From: Butyribacter intestini
Lineage (GTDB): Bacteria; Bacillota; Clostridia; Lachnospirales; Lachnospiraceae
Assembly: GCA_001414325.1 (NCBI GenBank)
Contig: LLKB01000001.1
Span: forward strand, 634,437-698,436
Direction of reading: 5' to 3'
Length of the DNA: 64,000 nucleotides
Below are positions 8,666-17,227 of the stretch, piece after piece. The notes below the pieces were generated by a model. That model worked only from the letters and a program-made list of their open reading frames with translations, was not told the DNA's origin and did not search any database. Both the position numbers and the translations under genes were made by a program. The first letter of the stretch is position 1. The number at the start of each line of letters is the position of its first letter.

Positions 8666-9592
8666 ATGGTTATTAAAAAGAAAAGAATTAATAGCTTATC
8701 ATGTTTGAGCCATGTTGAAGAGGGTAAGAACCTGGTAATGGCTCTACGTGATGCAACGAGATTTAAGAATGTGTTACTGAAACTGGGATTTTCAGAGAAT
8801 TTAACCGAAGGAGAAAGAATTTTACCTTCTATGTTAAATCCAACGATGAAGAGAAATGCAGAGCCTTTTTATATTAAGGATAAAACAAAACCGAAAGAAC
8901 AGTATTCACAGATTTTATGGTGGACTCGACATGAATGGGCCGGTCGTGGAGAAACAAGAGAGGTAACGGATTTTGTTAGCATTCCTCGTGAGAGATATGC
9001 AAGAATAGAGTTTGAACCATATAATGTGGAGTTGTTTTTGAAATATGATGAACAAGGACAGTTGATGGTAATGACGGATCCTATTTCATATTGTCAAGAT
9101 AATGAGAAACTGCTGATTAATACGATTAACATTTTTCTTACTAATTTTGAGGAATGTGAAGTATTAACTGAGAACTTTGAAAACGTGATGCCTACCCGAA
9201 TTATAAGGTTAAATTGGGAAGTGTTACCAAGCGGGGATTATCCGTGGGAAAGAATGCAAGATGATTTAAAAAAAGTATCTGAAAAGAGTAGTAAGACTGC
9301 AAAAAAGGTGCTGATTGATAAATGTGAGTTTATAAATTCTTTTCAGCCCGATTTCAGAGCATATGGGAAATCAGGATTTAAAGGTTATGTGATTTTTGGA
9401 TTTGCGGATAGGAATATATTTGTTCTGGAAAGCGTTTATCCTAACAATGCTACATATGTTTTTGGCAAAAATTGGGAAGAACTTTCAAAACTCACTAAAG
9501 CAGAGATTCTGAAAGGAAATTTGCAAGATGTGCGAATAATTCATAATGATAATTGGCAACAAGAAATTCGTGATTTGTTGGAGGTAGCATAG
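8666..9592 (+). CDS. hypothetical protein in ATPase cargo operon
   Basis: The 308-aa protein starts at the ATG after ACGGAGGAAACAAT. No motif I can assign is present. It is soluble, with mixed alpha/beta composition and aromatic-rich patches (ILWWTRHEWAGRGETREV, about 90-107; LNWEVLPSGDYPWERM, about 192-207). There is no signal peptide or membrane segment. The DUF2188 gene starts on the base after its stop, so the two are translationally coupled. Position after an AAA ATPase in an element cargo slot suggests a partner or effector of that ATPase; this is inference. Confidence 0.75.
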   Translation: MVIKKKRINSLSCLSHVEEGKNLVMALRDATRFKNVLLKLGFSENLTEGERILPSMLNPTMKRNAEPFYIKDKTKPKEQYSQILWWTRHEWAGRGETREVTDFVSIPRERYARIEFEPYNVELFLKYDEQGQLMVMTDPISYCQDNEKLLINTINIFLTNFEECEVLTENFENVMPTRIIRLNWEVLPSGDYPWERMQDDLKKVSEKSSKTAKKVLIDKCEFINSFQPDFRAYGKSGFKGYVIFGFADRNIFVLESVYPNNATYVFGKNWEELSKLTKAEILKGNLQDVRIIHNDNWQQEIRDLLEVA

Positions 9593-9817
9593 ATGGGAAA
9601 AAATCAACATGTAACACCACATAAAGAGGGTGGTTGGCAAGTTAAGGGCGAGAATAACACAAGAGCAACAATTAGAACAGATACGCAGGCTGAAGCTATA
9701 CAGAGAGCACGAGAGATTGCACGAAATCAAGAATCAGAATTGTTTATTCATGGAAGAAATGGGAAAATTAGAGAAAGAGACTCATATGGAAATGATCCAT
9801 TTCCGCCGAGAGGATAA
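9593..9817 (+). CDS. DUF2188 domain protein
   Basis: The 74-aa protein (HKEGGWQVKGENNTRATIRT, then TQAEAIQRAREIARNQ and ELFIHGRNGKIRERDSYGND) has the full DUF2188 pattern: a small beta-beta-alpha-beta fold of unknown role. The start ATG follows GGAGGTAGCATAG and lies right after the upstream stop. DUF2188 proteins often occur beside hypothetical or defence genes on mobile DNA. It ends just before a strong bidirectional terminator. Confidence 0.85.
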   Translation: MGKNQHVTPHKEGGWQVKGENNTRATIRTDTQAEAIQRAREIARNQESELFIHGRNGKIRERDSYGNDPFPPRG

Positions 9818-9831
9818 ACTATAATAAGTAA

Positions 9832-9880
9832 AAAAGAGCTGAACAAGTGGAACGAAAATCCACTTATTCAGCTTTTTATT
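9832..9880. terminator. bidirectional terminator between convergent operons
   Basis: AAAAAGAGCTGAA, then AGTGGA, loop, TCCACT, then TTCAGCTTTTT form a long hairpin with A's before and T's after the stem. It serves both the rightward DUF2188 operon and the leftward relaxase gene. Confidence 0.85.
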
Positions 9881-9911
9881 TATAAATGTGAAAACTTCAG
9901 GTTTCAAATTA

Positions 9912-11621
9912 TTATAATTCCATATCATACGATTTTTTTCTAGATCTGACAGGCTGATTTCGTTGCATCTCCTGTTTCCTCTGATATTCAAGTTCCCAGG
10001 CACGATGGGAAAAAACATCAGGATCTTCCACATTGAGATAATCTACCTCATTGGCGGCAATATCACGGCGGTGATAGTCATAATACTTACCGAAAGTACC
10101 TTTGAGTTGTTCAATCAGCTTATCCCGAAAATCAGGACGTATCTGGATTCTGGTATCCAGCAATTCTGTGTACTGTTCTGGTTCAGGACGAAATTTTTCT
10201 TCCCGGAAAGCGGCGGCATCTTTTTCAAGCTGTTTTTTGAGCGAGATGTCCTGAGAATCCAGGATATCCAGATTGTTATTCATCTGGTCATATTTTTTGG
10301 ATAGATTCGTCATATCTTTATCGGTAGAGCATTCTGCCTGGAAGATTAGCTGCTCTTTCCTTGATTTCAGTTCTTCGATTTCTTCGGTAATAGTGGTAAG
10401 CTGCTGATTCAATTTTATATGCTGGATGGGATTCAAAATACTGGTTTTCTCTTTTTTCACATTCAGTTCTTTCCGCTCTGTAACTTTAGCTTTGAGTTTC
10501 TTTTTAACGGTGTTGTATTTATTCAGTATTGGATTAAAATGATTCATCCAGTCATGGATCACTTCTTTTTGCATCTCATTGTGGAGCAAATGATATTGTG
10601 TAAAAATCATGTGATTTCGGATTGCTTCCAATGTTTCTGCAATTATTGGAATAGACTTTTCTACAGCTTCAGCCAGTTTTGCTACTTTTGCTTTTAATTC
10701 TCGGAGCATTTTGTTATCCGCACGAATCTGACGGTTGATTTCACAGCGGTCTGCTATCATGCCTTTCTTTTCCATATTCTGGGCAATGTAGCCTTCATGG
10801 ATGGTTGGCTGTTCGGTGATTCCCTGATCTGCAAAGCTGCGGTGATCAATGGTAGCATTTATCTGATTACGTGCAAGCATTTCATTTACGGCATCTGCCC
10901 AGTTTGCCCGCCAGATACAAAGTTGTTCATCACTGTTCCATTGTTCGGAAATAGGATTCTGTCTGCCATATCGGCTGCTCTTGGGGTGTTTATCAATCCG
11001 TTCATATCCTTTTTCCTGTGCAACAGAGGAAGTCAGATATTCTTTCTTTTTCCCAACTTTATAGCGATATTGCTTTTCCCATCCCTGTTTCTGAGCAGTT
11101 TTAAATTCAGAAGCAGTAAATCCTCTTTCTTCCCCATTTTTTATACAGAGATATTCTTTTTCTGTTTTATACTGCCATGTTCCGTTTTCATTCAGTGGAC
11201 GGACGGTAAGCAGAATGTGTGCATGAGGATTGTGTCCATCTGTATTGTGAATAGCAAAGTCAGCACACATGCCCATATCCACAAAATTTTTTTGAATAAA
11301 ATTTTGAAGAAGAGAAATATTGCTGTCTTTATCCAACTCAACGGGGAGTGCGACAACAAATTCTCTTGCAAGTCGGCTGTCTTTGGTCTTTTCGTTTTCT
11401 TCCACAGCATTCCAGAGTTGTTCCCGGTCATTCCATTCCAATGGAGCCATTGGAGGAAGCATCACCTCCTGATAGATCAGCCCCTGCTTTCTGGTATAGT
11501 CATGCTGGATGCCGTCATAATCATTGTACATGCGGCTACAGCTCATATAAGCAGAAGCAGCAACAGCAGACCGACCGGAACCACGGCTGACGACTTTGGC
11601 TTGCATATGATAAATTGCCAT
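9912..11621 (-). CDS. MobQ/MobL-type relaxase
   Basis: The 569-aa DNA strand transferase nicks oriT and pilots the strand in conjugation. The N-terminal relaxase domain (1-230) begins MAIYHMQAKVVSRGSGRSAV with SAYMSC, typical of MobA/MobL. Motif III is GHNPHAHILLTVRP (about 128-141), the His triad for metal binding. Motif KTKDSRLAREFVVALP lies near residue 75. The C-terminal half is a long coiled coil (about 330-500). The ATG at 11621 follows GGAGGTGCCAGAT; a longer in-frame extension upstream lacks support. It lies next to oriT and ends before a shared terminator. No coupling protein or mating-pore genes are visible, so transfer would depend on a helper. Confidence 0.92.
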   Translation of the reverse strand: MAIYHMQAKVVSRGSGRSAVAASAYMSCSRMYNDYDGIQHDYTRKQGLIYQEVMLPPMAPLEWNDREQLWNAVEENEKTKDSRLAREFVVALPVELDKDSNISLLQNFIQKNFVDMGMCADFAIHNTDGHNPHAHILLTVRPLNENGTWQYKTEKEYLCIKNGEERGFTASEFKTAQKQGWEKQYRYKVGKKKEYLTSSVAQEKGYERIDKHPKSSRYGRQNPISEQWNSDEQLCIWRANWADAVNEMLARNQINATIDHRSFADQGITEQPTIHEGYIAQNMEKKGMIADRCEINRQIRADNKMLRELKAKVAKLAEAVEKSIPIIAETLEAIRNHMIFTQYHLLHNEMQKEVIHDWMNHFNPILNKYNTVKKKLKAKVTERKELNVKKEKTSILNPIQHIKLNQQLTTITEEIEELKSRKEQLIFQAECSTDKDMTNLSKKYDQMNNNLDILDSQDISLKKQLEKDAAAFREEKFRPEPEQYTELLDTRIQIRPDFRDKLIEQLKGTFGKYYDYHRRDIAANEVDYLNVEDPDVFSHRAWELEYQRKQEMQRNQPVRSRKKSYDMEL

Positions 11622-11699
11622 ATCTGGCACCTCCTTTCGATGTTGCCTGCAACAGCGGATAAAGCCCTCGGCAGAGCGCACGAGCCCCGAAGGGGATAC

Positions 11700-11745
11700 C
11701 ACTGCCTGATTTATCAGGTGGTGAGTAAGTGCGCCCTTCGGGAGT
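11700..11745. other. oriT with conserved nic site
   Basis: CCTGA (11704-11708) and TCAGG (11713-11717) form a small hairpin just before TAAGTGCGCCCTT (11726-11738). TAAGTGCG/CCCT is the nic consensus of RSF1010/pIP501-class origins cut by MobQ-type relaxases; the expected nick follows base 11733. The site lies directly upstream of the relaxase gene, where such an oriT is expected. A further CCCC-GAA-GGGG hairpin lies nearby (about 11685-11695). Confidence 0.8.
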
Positions 11746-11758
11746 AGAACTTGTGCGT

Positions 11759-11980
11759 TTACATTCCCCGTAACCGGATCATCAGCTCCCGTTTTAGGAA
11801 ATCTAAATCCATTTCTTTAATATGGGGAACAATACTTTCCAGAATTGCTCCTTCCTGGACTAATCGGTGTGTTCTGGCATCACGCTCTTTTTTCCGATTT
11901 CTTGCTTCAGCTTCTTCTTGACGGTGCTTTGCCTGTAAAAGTGCTTTTTCTTCTGGTGTTATTGTCCTTTTATCTGCCAT
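11759..11980 (-). CDS. DUF3847 family protein
   Basis: The 73-aa, highly charged helical protein starts MADKRTITPEEKALLQAKHR and ends DFLKRELMIRLRGM. It matches DUF3847, small proteins next to relaxase genes in clostridial mobilizable elements, possibly relaxosome accessory factors (inferred). The ATG at 11980 is preceded by GGAGGTGCCAGAT. The 22 bases around this start are identical to those at the relaxase start (11616-11637), which argues for this start. The gene lies immediately across oriT from the relaxase. Confidence 0.82.
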   Translation of the reverse strand: MADKRTITPEEKALLQAKHRQEEAEARNRKKERDARTHRLVQEGAILESIVPHIKEMDLDFLKRELMIRLRGM

Positions 11981-12150
11981 ATCTGGCACCTCCTTTTTAT
12001 GCCCGTATCCGGGCAATTTTGGTTTCAAAATCTTCTGGTCTAGTACTATAGTTTCGGATAACTGACAGTGGCATATTTCTGGTGATGAATATGAAAAGAA
12101 AGTAGCACCACTGCCAGTGAGAAATAACTATTGAGTTATACTCCGTTGTT

Positions 12151-13008
12151 TCAATTCTGGTTCAAATCAGGATTGCTTAGCAGGATTTTCTTCGCCTCTT
12201 TCAAATTGGCGGAAGCGTTGTCCTGACGGATATTCCGGTTATTGATACGGACAGGAATACATCTCTCTAGAATGCGGTCATAAATTCGTTTGTGTGCGAT
12301 ATCAGCGGCGTTATTCAGCTCTGATAAAGTGAGATTGGTCGTTATGATCAGGGGCTTTTTACTGCGGTAACGACAGTCAATCACATTGAATACCTGTTCC
12401 AGTGCAAAGTCAGAGTTCCGCTCGATTCCGAGATCATCAATAATCAGAAGACTGTAGCGGTTTAAGCTGTTGATGAACTGGTTTCTGTCTTCAAAATGCA
12501 TTACGGTAAGGGTATTCAGAATCCGGGAAAAGTTGGTCATCAGTACAGGAACGCCTTTTTCCAGAAGGGCATTGGCAATGCAGCCTGCAAAAAAAGATTT
12601 TCCAGTACCGACATCACCCCAGATGAGAAGTCCGGAAGCGTTTGCTTTCATCTCTTCCCAGTTGCTTACATAATTGTGTGCCAGTTTTATTTCCGGATTG
12701 ATGCCGTTATCCCTGGCAAAAGTGTAGTCATAGAGTGCTTTGTCCTGTAAGCCGCTGGTTTTAAGATGCTCTATTTCCATTTGTTTTTCATGAAGTTTTC
12801 TCTGGGTCTCTTCCTGCTCAAAGATTTCCTGCTGGCATTTACAGCGGATAGAAGGAATAAGAACCTTTCCCTGTAATTCATGCCGGCATTGTCTTGGCGT
12901 ATTGCATTTGGAACAGTAGATCAGGTGGTCTGTTTCGTTAAAATATTCATCAGGCTGAAGTTCTCTGTTTGGTGTTATAGCATTTGCTTTTTCTGTAAAT
13001 CTTGTCAT
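12151..13008 (-). CDS. DnaC-like helicase loader / ATP-binding protein
   Basis: The 285-aa AAA+ ATPase has a Cys pair region near the N-terminus (CSKCNTPRQC, CKCQ, about 33-60) and a helical linker. Walker A is WGDVGTGKS (about 131-139), Walker B is LLIIDDLGIERNS (about 187-199), and a sensor-1 type IITTNLTLSEL follows (about 225). It is of the DnaC/IstB family. Placed after a RepA-like gene, it most likely loads the host helicase during autonomous replication of the excised element. Its start codon overlaps the RepA stop (ATGA), so it is translationally coupled. Confidence 0.88.
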   Translation of the reverse strand: MTRFTEKANAITPNRELQPDEYFNETDHLIYCSKCNTPRQCRHELQGKVLIPSIRCKCQQEIFEQEETQRKLHEKQMEIEHLKTSGLQDKALYDYTFARDNGINPEIKLAHNYVSNWEEMKANASGLLIWGDVGTGKSFFAGCIANALLEKGVPVLMTNFSRILNTLTVMHFEDRNQFINSLNRYSLLIIDDLGIERNSDFALEQVFNVIDCRYRSKKPLIITTNLTLSELNNAADIAHKRIYDRILERCIPVRINNRNIRQDNASANLKEAKKILLSNPDLNQN

Positions 13009-13721
13009 AGTGTTTCGTATTCCTCACTTTCGTAATTCCTTTGCCGGGAAGCAGGATGATCCTGTCTTGCCCAACTGATGATGGTAGCTGCATGGTTCTG
13101 ATATTGCTTTCCGGTAGAAGCCATATAACCGGATAAGCGTTCAATATAATCCTGCCAGTCAGGGATTGTCTGCCGGATATCTTCAAGCTCTTTTTCTGAC
13201 AGAAAAACATTTTGAAATTTTCCATAGGGTGAGAGTGGATCCTTACTCCCTCTTTTTTCTAAATTGTTCTTTTTTATCTCTTTCTTATTACCAGACAGTT
13301 TTCTGTCTGTATCAGGGAAAGAATCCCGTCTGTCAATAGGACAGTTTTCTGTCTGTCTTAGGGAAAGAAATCTGTCTGTATAGTGGATGGTTTCTTTTGG
13401 GAGTTTTACATAAATCCGATTAGGCTGTCCGGGTCCCTGCCGTTTTCGGAAGATAAGCTCCTGTTTTTCCAGTACTGCCAGAGCAGTTTTAACAGTCATC
13501 TGGCTTTTGTGGAGAACTTCTGCCAGTGCTTCAATCGTAAAGTAAATGAACACATGACCATCTGTATCTGACCAGCCCTCATTTTTCTGGGAAAGCCTTG
13601 CCCGGTCGAGTAGGATAATATAAAGCATTTTGGCAGTTTCGTTTATTTCCATGTCCAGAAGGAAACGGGGAAACATCATATAAGATGGCAGGTTGGTGTC
13701 TGCTGTCAGAAAGTCAGTCAT
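13005..13721 (-). CDS. RepA N-terminal-type replication initiator
   Basis: The 238-aa protein has the RepA_N winged-helix domain in residues 1-115: NLPSYMMFPRFLLDMEINET and MLYIILLDRARLS, then the recognition region VLHKSQMTVKTALAVLEKQEL. A polar linker follows, then a C-terminal domain of about 80 residues (SEKELEDIRQTIPDWQDYIE). The ATG at 13721 follows GGAGGTGAACAC. Such initiators are known from Gram-positive plasmids. Here the initiator lies in an operon with a DnaC-like loader and partition genes, so the element probably replicates after excision. Confidence 0.85.
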   Translation of the reverse strand: MTDFLTADTNLPSYMMFPRFLLDMEINETAKMLYIILLDRARLSQKNEGWSDTDGHVFIYFTIEALAEVLHKSQMTVKTALAVLEKQELIFRKRQGPGQPNRIYVKLPKETIHYTDRFLSLRQTENCPIDRRDSFPDTDRKLSGNKKEIKKNNLEKRGSKDPLSPYGKFQNVFLSEKELEDIRQTIPDWQDYIERLSGYMASTGKQYQNHAATIISWARQDHPASRQRNYESEEYETL

Positions 13722-13745
13722 GTGTTCACCTCCAATCAAAAGGGT

Positions 13746-14129
13746 TTATTCTCCAAGAAAATCCCAGTCTACATCACTATCTGGCTGTGAATTTTCAGGT
13801 GCTGGAAAGGACGCCCTGATTTGGGGCTCCCTTTGCGCCATGCCTGCAGTCAGTCCGGAAAGAAAAAGTGGCAATGCCTGTTTCAGACTGTTTTCCACTG
13901 CATCTACAATCTGTTTCACAAAAAGTTCTTCCCGTTCTCTTGTTTCCAGATAAGGATCAGCCTGTGTGCGGTAGTAGCGGTCAAAATAATCTACCAGTGC
14001 AAGAGAGATTACCTGACTGTAAGATTTAAAATCCTGCCTGTCCATCGTCTGTAAATATTCCCAGGCTCTCCGCTGCTGTTCTTTGTCCAGATTAAAGCGC
14101 AGGTTTGTGTTGCGGATATTGTTCTGCAT
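13746..14129 (-). CDS. ParR-like centromere-binding protein
   Basis: The 127-aa protein has a basic N-terminus (NNIRNTNLRFNLDKEQQRRA) compatible with a ribbon-helix-helix DNA-binding fold, a helical middle and an acidic, Pro-rich tail ending DVDWDFLGE. It follows the actin-like gene with 3 bases between them and precedes repA. Gene order parM-parR-repA is typical of type II partition. ParR bridges the centromere and ParM filaments. The identification rests largely on context. Confidence 0.72.
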   Translation of the reverse strand: MQNNIRNTNLRFNLDKEQQRRAWEYLQTMDRQDFKSYSQVISLALVDYFDRYYRTQADPYLETREREELFVKQIVDAVENSLKQALPLFLSGLTAGMAQREPQIRASFPAPENSQPDSDVDWDFLGE

Positions 14130-14132
14130 GGT

Positions 14133-15050
14133 TTATCCCCTCCTTTTCAGGCTCATATAAGCCAGAGATTCGTAACCTTTGGCAGTGGCGCAGATGTCAT
14201 CAATGATTGTGACTCGTGATTTGTCATACGTTCCGAAGTTACGGATCAGGCATCCACCGCCGCCAATCACATACAGGCGCATCAGGTCAGGATTGTATTC
14301 ATATTTGCGGAGCGTGGAAAAAAGTTCTGCCACATACTGTCTGGCAATAGAACTGATACAATCCAGATATGGTGTTGAAATGTCAGCTGTTCCAAACCGC
14401 AGAATCTGTTCTACTGTGGATTCTTCAATTTTCACTCCGAATTTGTCCAGAACAGCGTTCTTTGCGGCAATCATGCACTGGTTTACACCAAGTTTTTCTG
14501 TCCAACATCGGCTCTCCTGCGCTTTCTTATTGTTGACATACAGAATGTTCATGGTTCCGTTTCCGATATCTGCAAGGAGATTGGTTCCCTTGAAATTTCC
14601 TAGTTGGTTTACGATAGCCGGATACCCCTGTGGGTAAAGGCTGCATCCCACAAAGCGGAGATAATACTCTTTGCCGTTAAAAAGGTAATGGACTTCTGGA
14701 TTCTGGAGCAGATAGGAACGAAAAGCTTCTCTTTGATTTCTGATCCATGTGAGAGGAAGTCCGGCAGCCAGATGAACATCTGCTTCACGGATGGAAAAGA
14801 CATTCAGTTCCCTTGCAATAGCCATTAGTGTCAGAAGATAATATTCTTCGTCCATAGCTTTATCCGGAATAAATTCTTTGTGTCCTTCGCCGATCCGGTA
14901 GTAAATGCCGTTGTATTCCAGAATATTCCCGGTGAAGATTGGTTCAGTTTCATAGGCTTTGATGCCGGTTGGGGTGACGGTGTTTGCTGTTTTCATATTG
15001 CCGTAGCCATGATCTACAGCAATGATTTTTGTGTTTCTGAGTTCTCGCAT
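14133..15050 (-). CDS. parM: ParM-like actin-family partition ATPase
   Basis: The 305-aa actin-fold ATPase has phosphate-1 motif IIAVDHGYGNMKTANT (about 8-23), phosphate-2 motif LLADIGNGTMNILYV (about 157-171) and the adenosine motif RLYVIGGGGCLI (about 263-274). It resembles the StbA/ParM and Alp7A class. The ATG at 15050 follows GGAGGTATTTTTT; a longer upstream frame lacks a ribosome site. It polymerises to separate element copies, which again implies an autonomous circular stage. The region upstream (15051-15130) has inverted repeats such as GTACC...GGTAC that could be the centromere. Confidence 0.85.
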   Translation of the reverse strand: MRELRNTKIIAVDHGYGNMKTANTVTPTGIKAYETEPIFTGNILEYNGIYYRIGEGHKEFIPDKAMDEEYYLLTLMAIARELNVFSIREADVHLAAGLPLTWIRNQREAFRSYLLQNPEVHYLFNGKEYYLRFVGCSLYPQGYPAIVNQLGNFKGTNLLADIGNGTMNILYVNNKKAQESRCWTEKLGVNQCMIAAKNAVLDKFGVKIEESTVEQILRFGTADISTPYLDCISSIARQYVAELFSTLRKYEYNPDLMRLYVIGGGGCLIRNFGTYDKSRVTIIDDICATAKGYESLAYMSLKRRG

Positions 15051-15218
15051 AAAAAATACCTCCGTTTTCGTATTGATTGATTCAGCAGGTCGTACCGGTG
15101 TGGTACTGCTTTGCTGTGGGAAAAGCATACGAAAATCGGAGGAAAAAGGCATTGAGGGGAAATTGAGCAGGAATTGAGAAAAAAGATATATTGTGCTTAC
15201 GTTCTTCATGTACTCTTG

Positions 15219-15248
15219 TTGTGATTTCATTGTTTTTTATCGTATAAT
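15219..15248 (+). promoter_or_regulatory. promoter of the two-component/ABC operon
   Basis: TTGTGA (15219-15224), 18 bases, TATAAT (15243-15248), followed by GGAGG and the regulator ATG at 15271. It is divergent from the parM operon. Confidence 0.6.
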
Positions 15249-15270
15249 ATGGATACTGGAGGTGGTTTGG

Positions 15271-15945
15271 ATGAAATACAAGATTTTAGTTGTCGATGAT
15301 GATAAAGAATTGGTGAAAATGCTTTGTAGTTATTTTAATATGAAACAATATGAAACCATTACGGCTACAGATGGAATGGAAGCATTAAATAAAATAGAAA
15401 TGAAACCGGATATTATTTTGTTGGATATCAATATGCCACGCATGGATGGGATTGAAGTATGTCGTCTGATACGCAGTAAAGTGTTATGTCCAATTTTATT
15501 TCTAACAGCAAGAGTTGACGAAGATGATAAAATTAATGGGTTGCTTTCGGGTGGGGATGATTATATTACGAAACCATTTAGTCTTCGGGAGTTGGAAGCA
15601 AGGATTGTCACAAACATAAAGAGAGAAGAAAGGCATCAACAAAAAACAGAATACCGCTTCATGGATGAAATGCTGATTGATTATTCTGAAAAAATAGTAG
15701 CTATAGCTGGACACAGGATGGAGTTCACAAAAATTGAATATCAGATTATTGAATTCTTATCCATGCATCCAGGGCAGGTGTTTGATAAAGAACGTATATA
15801 TGCACAAGTCTGTGGATATGATGCGGAAGGGGACAGTAGAACGATAACGGAATTAGTACGGCGTATAAGGAAAAAAATAGCGGATTATTCAGAAAAAGAA
15901 TACATAGAAACTGTATGGGGGATTGGATACCGATGGAAAAAATAA
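15271..15945 (+). CDS. OmpR/PhoB-type response regulator
   Basis: The 224-aa regulator has a receiver domain (1-115) with acidic pocket D10-D11, phospho-acceptor D52 (LLDINMPRMDG) and K101 (DYITKPFS). A winged-helix DNA-binding domain follows (about 130-224) with the RRIRKKI recognition helix and a C-terminal ETVWGIGYRW hairpin. The ATG at 15271 follows CTGGAGGTGGTTTGG. The kinase start overlaps its end. It most likely controls the ABC genes downstream in response to a cell-envelope signal, as in peptide-antibiotic sensing systems; the ligand cannot be read from the sequence. Confidence 0.93.
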   Translation: MKYKILVVDDDKELVKMLCSYFNMKQYETITATDGMEALNKIEMKPDIILLDINMPRMDGIEVCRLIRSKVLCPILFLTARVDEDDKINGLLSGGDDYITKPFSLRELEARIVTNIKREERHQQKTEYRFMDEMLIDYSEKIVAIAGHRMEFTKIEYQIIEFLSMHPGQVFDKERIYAQVCGYDAEGDSRTITELVRRIRKKIADYSEKEYIETVWGIGYRWKK

Positions 15946-17111
15946 GAAACTTGTCACTGAAAAAAACAATTCTGCTTTATTTTGTGATCAGCTTAACGGC
16001 AGCATTTCTGTTATCTGGATTTACAGTTCATTTTGCAAGAAATATGCAGAATAAAATATGGGAAAAATATATTGATTATGCAGATTATACGGACGTGTTT
16101 CAGCAATATGGAAAGAAATACGAGATTGAGATATCAAGACCTAATCAATCGCAGATGAATCGTTTGGACCATCATCTTTCGGAAATGTGTGACTTTATGG
16201 AAACATATTCGGTACTGATTTTTTCGATTGTTGGGAGTGTTGCTGCGGTATTCTTTTTTTATAAAAATAAGTTAAAGACGCCTCTACAGGAATTAAAAGA
16301 TGCCTCACAAATGATTGCAGATAATGAACTGGATTTTCATGTGTCCTATGAAAATAAAGATGAGATGGGAACGTTGTGTAAAGAATTTGAAATGATGCGA
16401 AGTGCTTTAGCAGATAACAACAGAAAGATGTGGCGAATGATTGATGACGAGAAGGTCTTGCGGAATGCAATTGCACATGACATACGTTCTCCACTTTCCA
16501 TATTGCGAGGGTATCAGGAAATGCTCTTAGAGTTTGTTTCTGCTGAGAGTATAAAAACAGAGGATGTTATTGATATCTTACAAACAGGCATGTATCAGAT
16601 TGACCGTATAGAGCATTTCACGGAAAACATGAGAAAAATGTCCCATTTAGAACAGAGGGAACTGCAATGCTCAGAGATAGAATTATCGGAACTGGCAAAA
16701 AAGATTGAGGCAGAAGCTGCCATGCTGTCCAAGAAGGAAAGTAAATTATGTAAGGTAGAAAGAGTGCAGGAACAAAACATTGTGAAAGTGGATGAGGAAC
16801 TTGTCATGGAAGTGGCAGACAACTTACTGGAAAATGCGGTTCGATATGCACAAAAAAGTATTGTTTTGCAGATAAAGAAAAAGGATGGTTTTCTTATAAT
16901 TTCTGTTGAAGATGATGGAATAGGATTTGTGGATACTGAGGAAAAAGTAACAGAACCATTTTATCATAAGAATCCACAAGATGATTTAAAGCATTTTGGC
17001 CTTGGTATGTATATTTCTCGTATTTTCTGTGAAAAGCATGGAGGAAATTTGAAAATATATAATGCCAGACAAGGCGGTGCTCATGTAGAAGCTCTTTTCA
17101 AAGCTGAATAA
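15933..17111 (+). CDS. membrane sensor histidine kinase
   Basis: The 392-aa kinase has membrane helices at about 13-33 and 94-111 and a short extracytoplasmic loop of about 60 residues. A HAMP domain covers about 112-165. The H-box is AIAHDIRSPLSI with His182. The N-box is ELVMEVADNLLENAVRYA, and the G boxes are VEDDGIGFVD and FGLGMYIS. The start overlaps the last 13 bases of the regulator gene. The short sensor loop is compatible with sensing envelope stress or a lantibiotic-like compound through the cognate transporter (inference). Confidence 0.92.
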   Translation: MEKIRNLSLKKTILLYFVISLTAAFLLSGFTVHFARNMQNKIWEKYIDYADYTDVFQQYGKKYEIEISRPNQSQMNRLDHHLSEMCDFMETYSVLIFSIVGSVAAVFFFYKNKLKTPLQELKDASQMIADNELDFHVSYENKDEMGTLCKEFEMMRSALADNNRKMWRMIDDEKVLRNAIAHDIRSPLSILRGYQEMLLEFVSAESIKTEDVIDILQTGMYQIDRIEHFTENMRKMSHLEQRELQCSEIELSELAKKIEAEAAMLSKKESKLCKVERVQEQNIVKVDEELVMEVADNLLENAVRYAQKSIVLQIKKKDGFLIISVEDDGIGFVDTEEKVTEPFYHKNPQDDLKHFGLGMYISRIFCEKHGGNLKIYNARQGGAHVEALFKAE

Positions 17112-17227
17112 AAATACTTTATAAGGCTGAAATCACAAATAAAGTGGTTTTAGTCTTTTTTATTGTGAATTTATTGAGAATTGATTTGTATGATGTTGTT
17201 AAAGAAATAAAGAAAGGAAGAGATACA

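Noticed and set aside
10797-11747. Long plus-strand open frame (316 codons)
   Set aside because: Fully antisense to the relaxase gene, no ribosome site, hydrophobic shadow composition.
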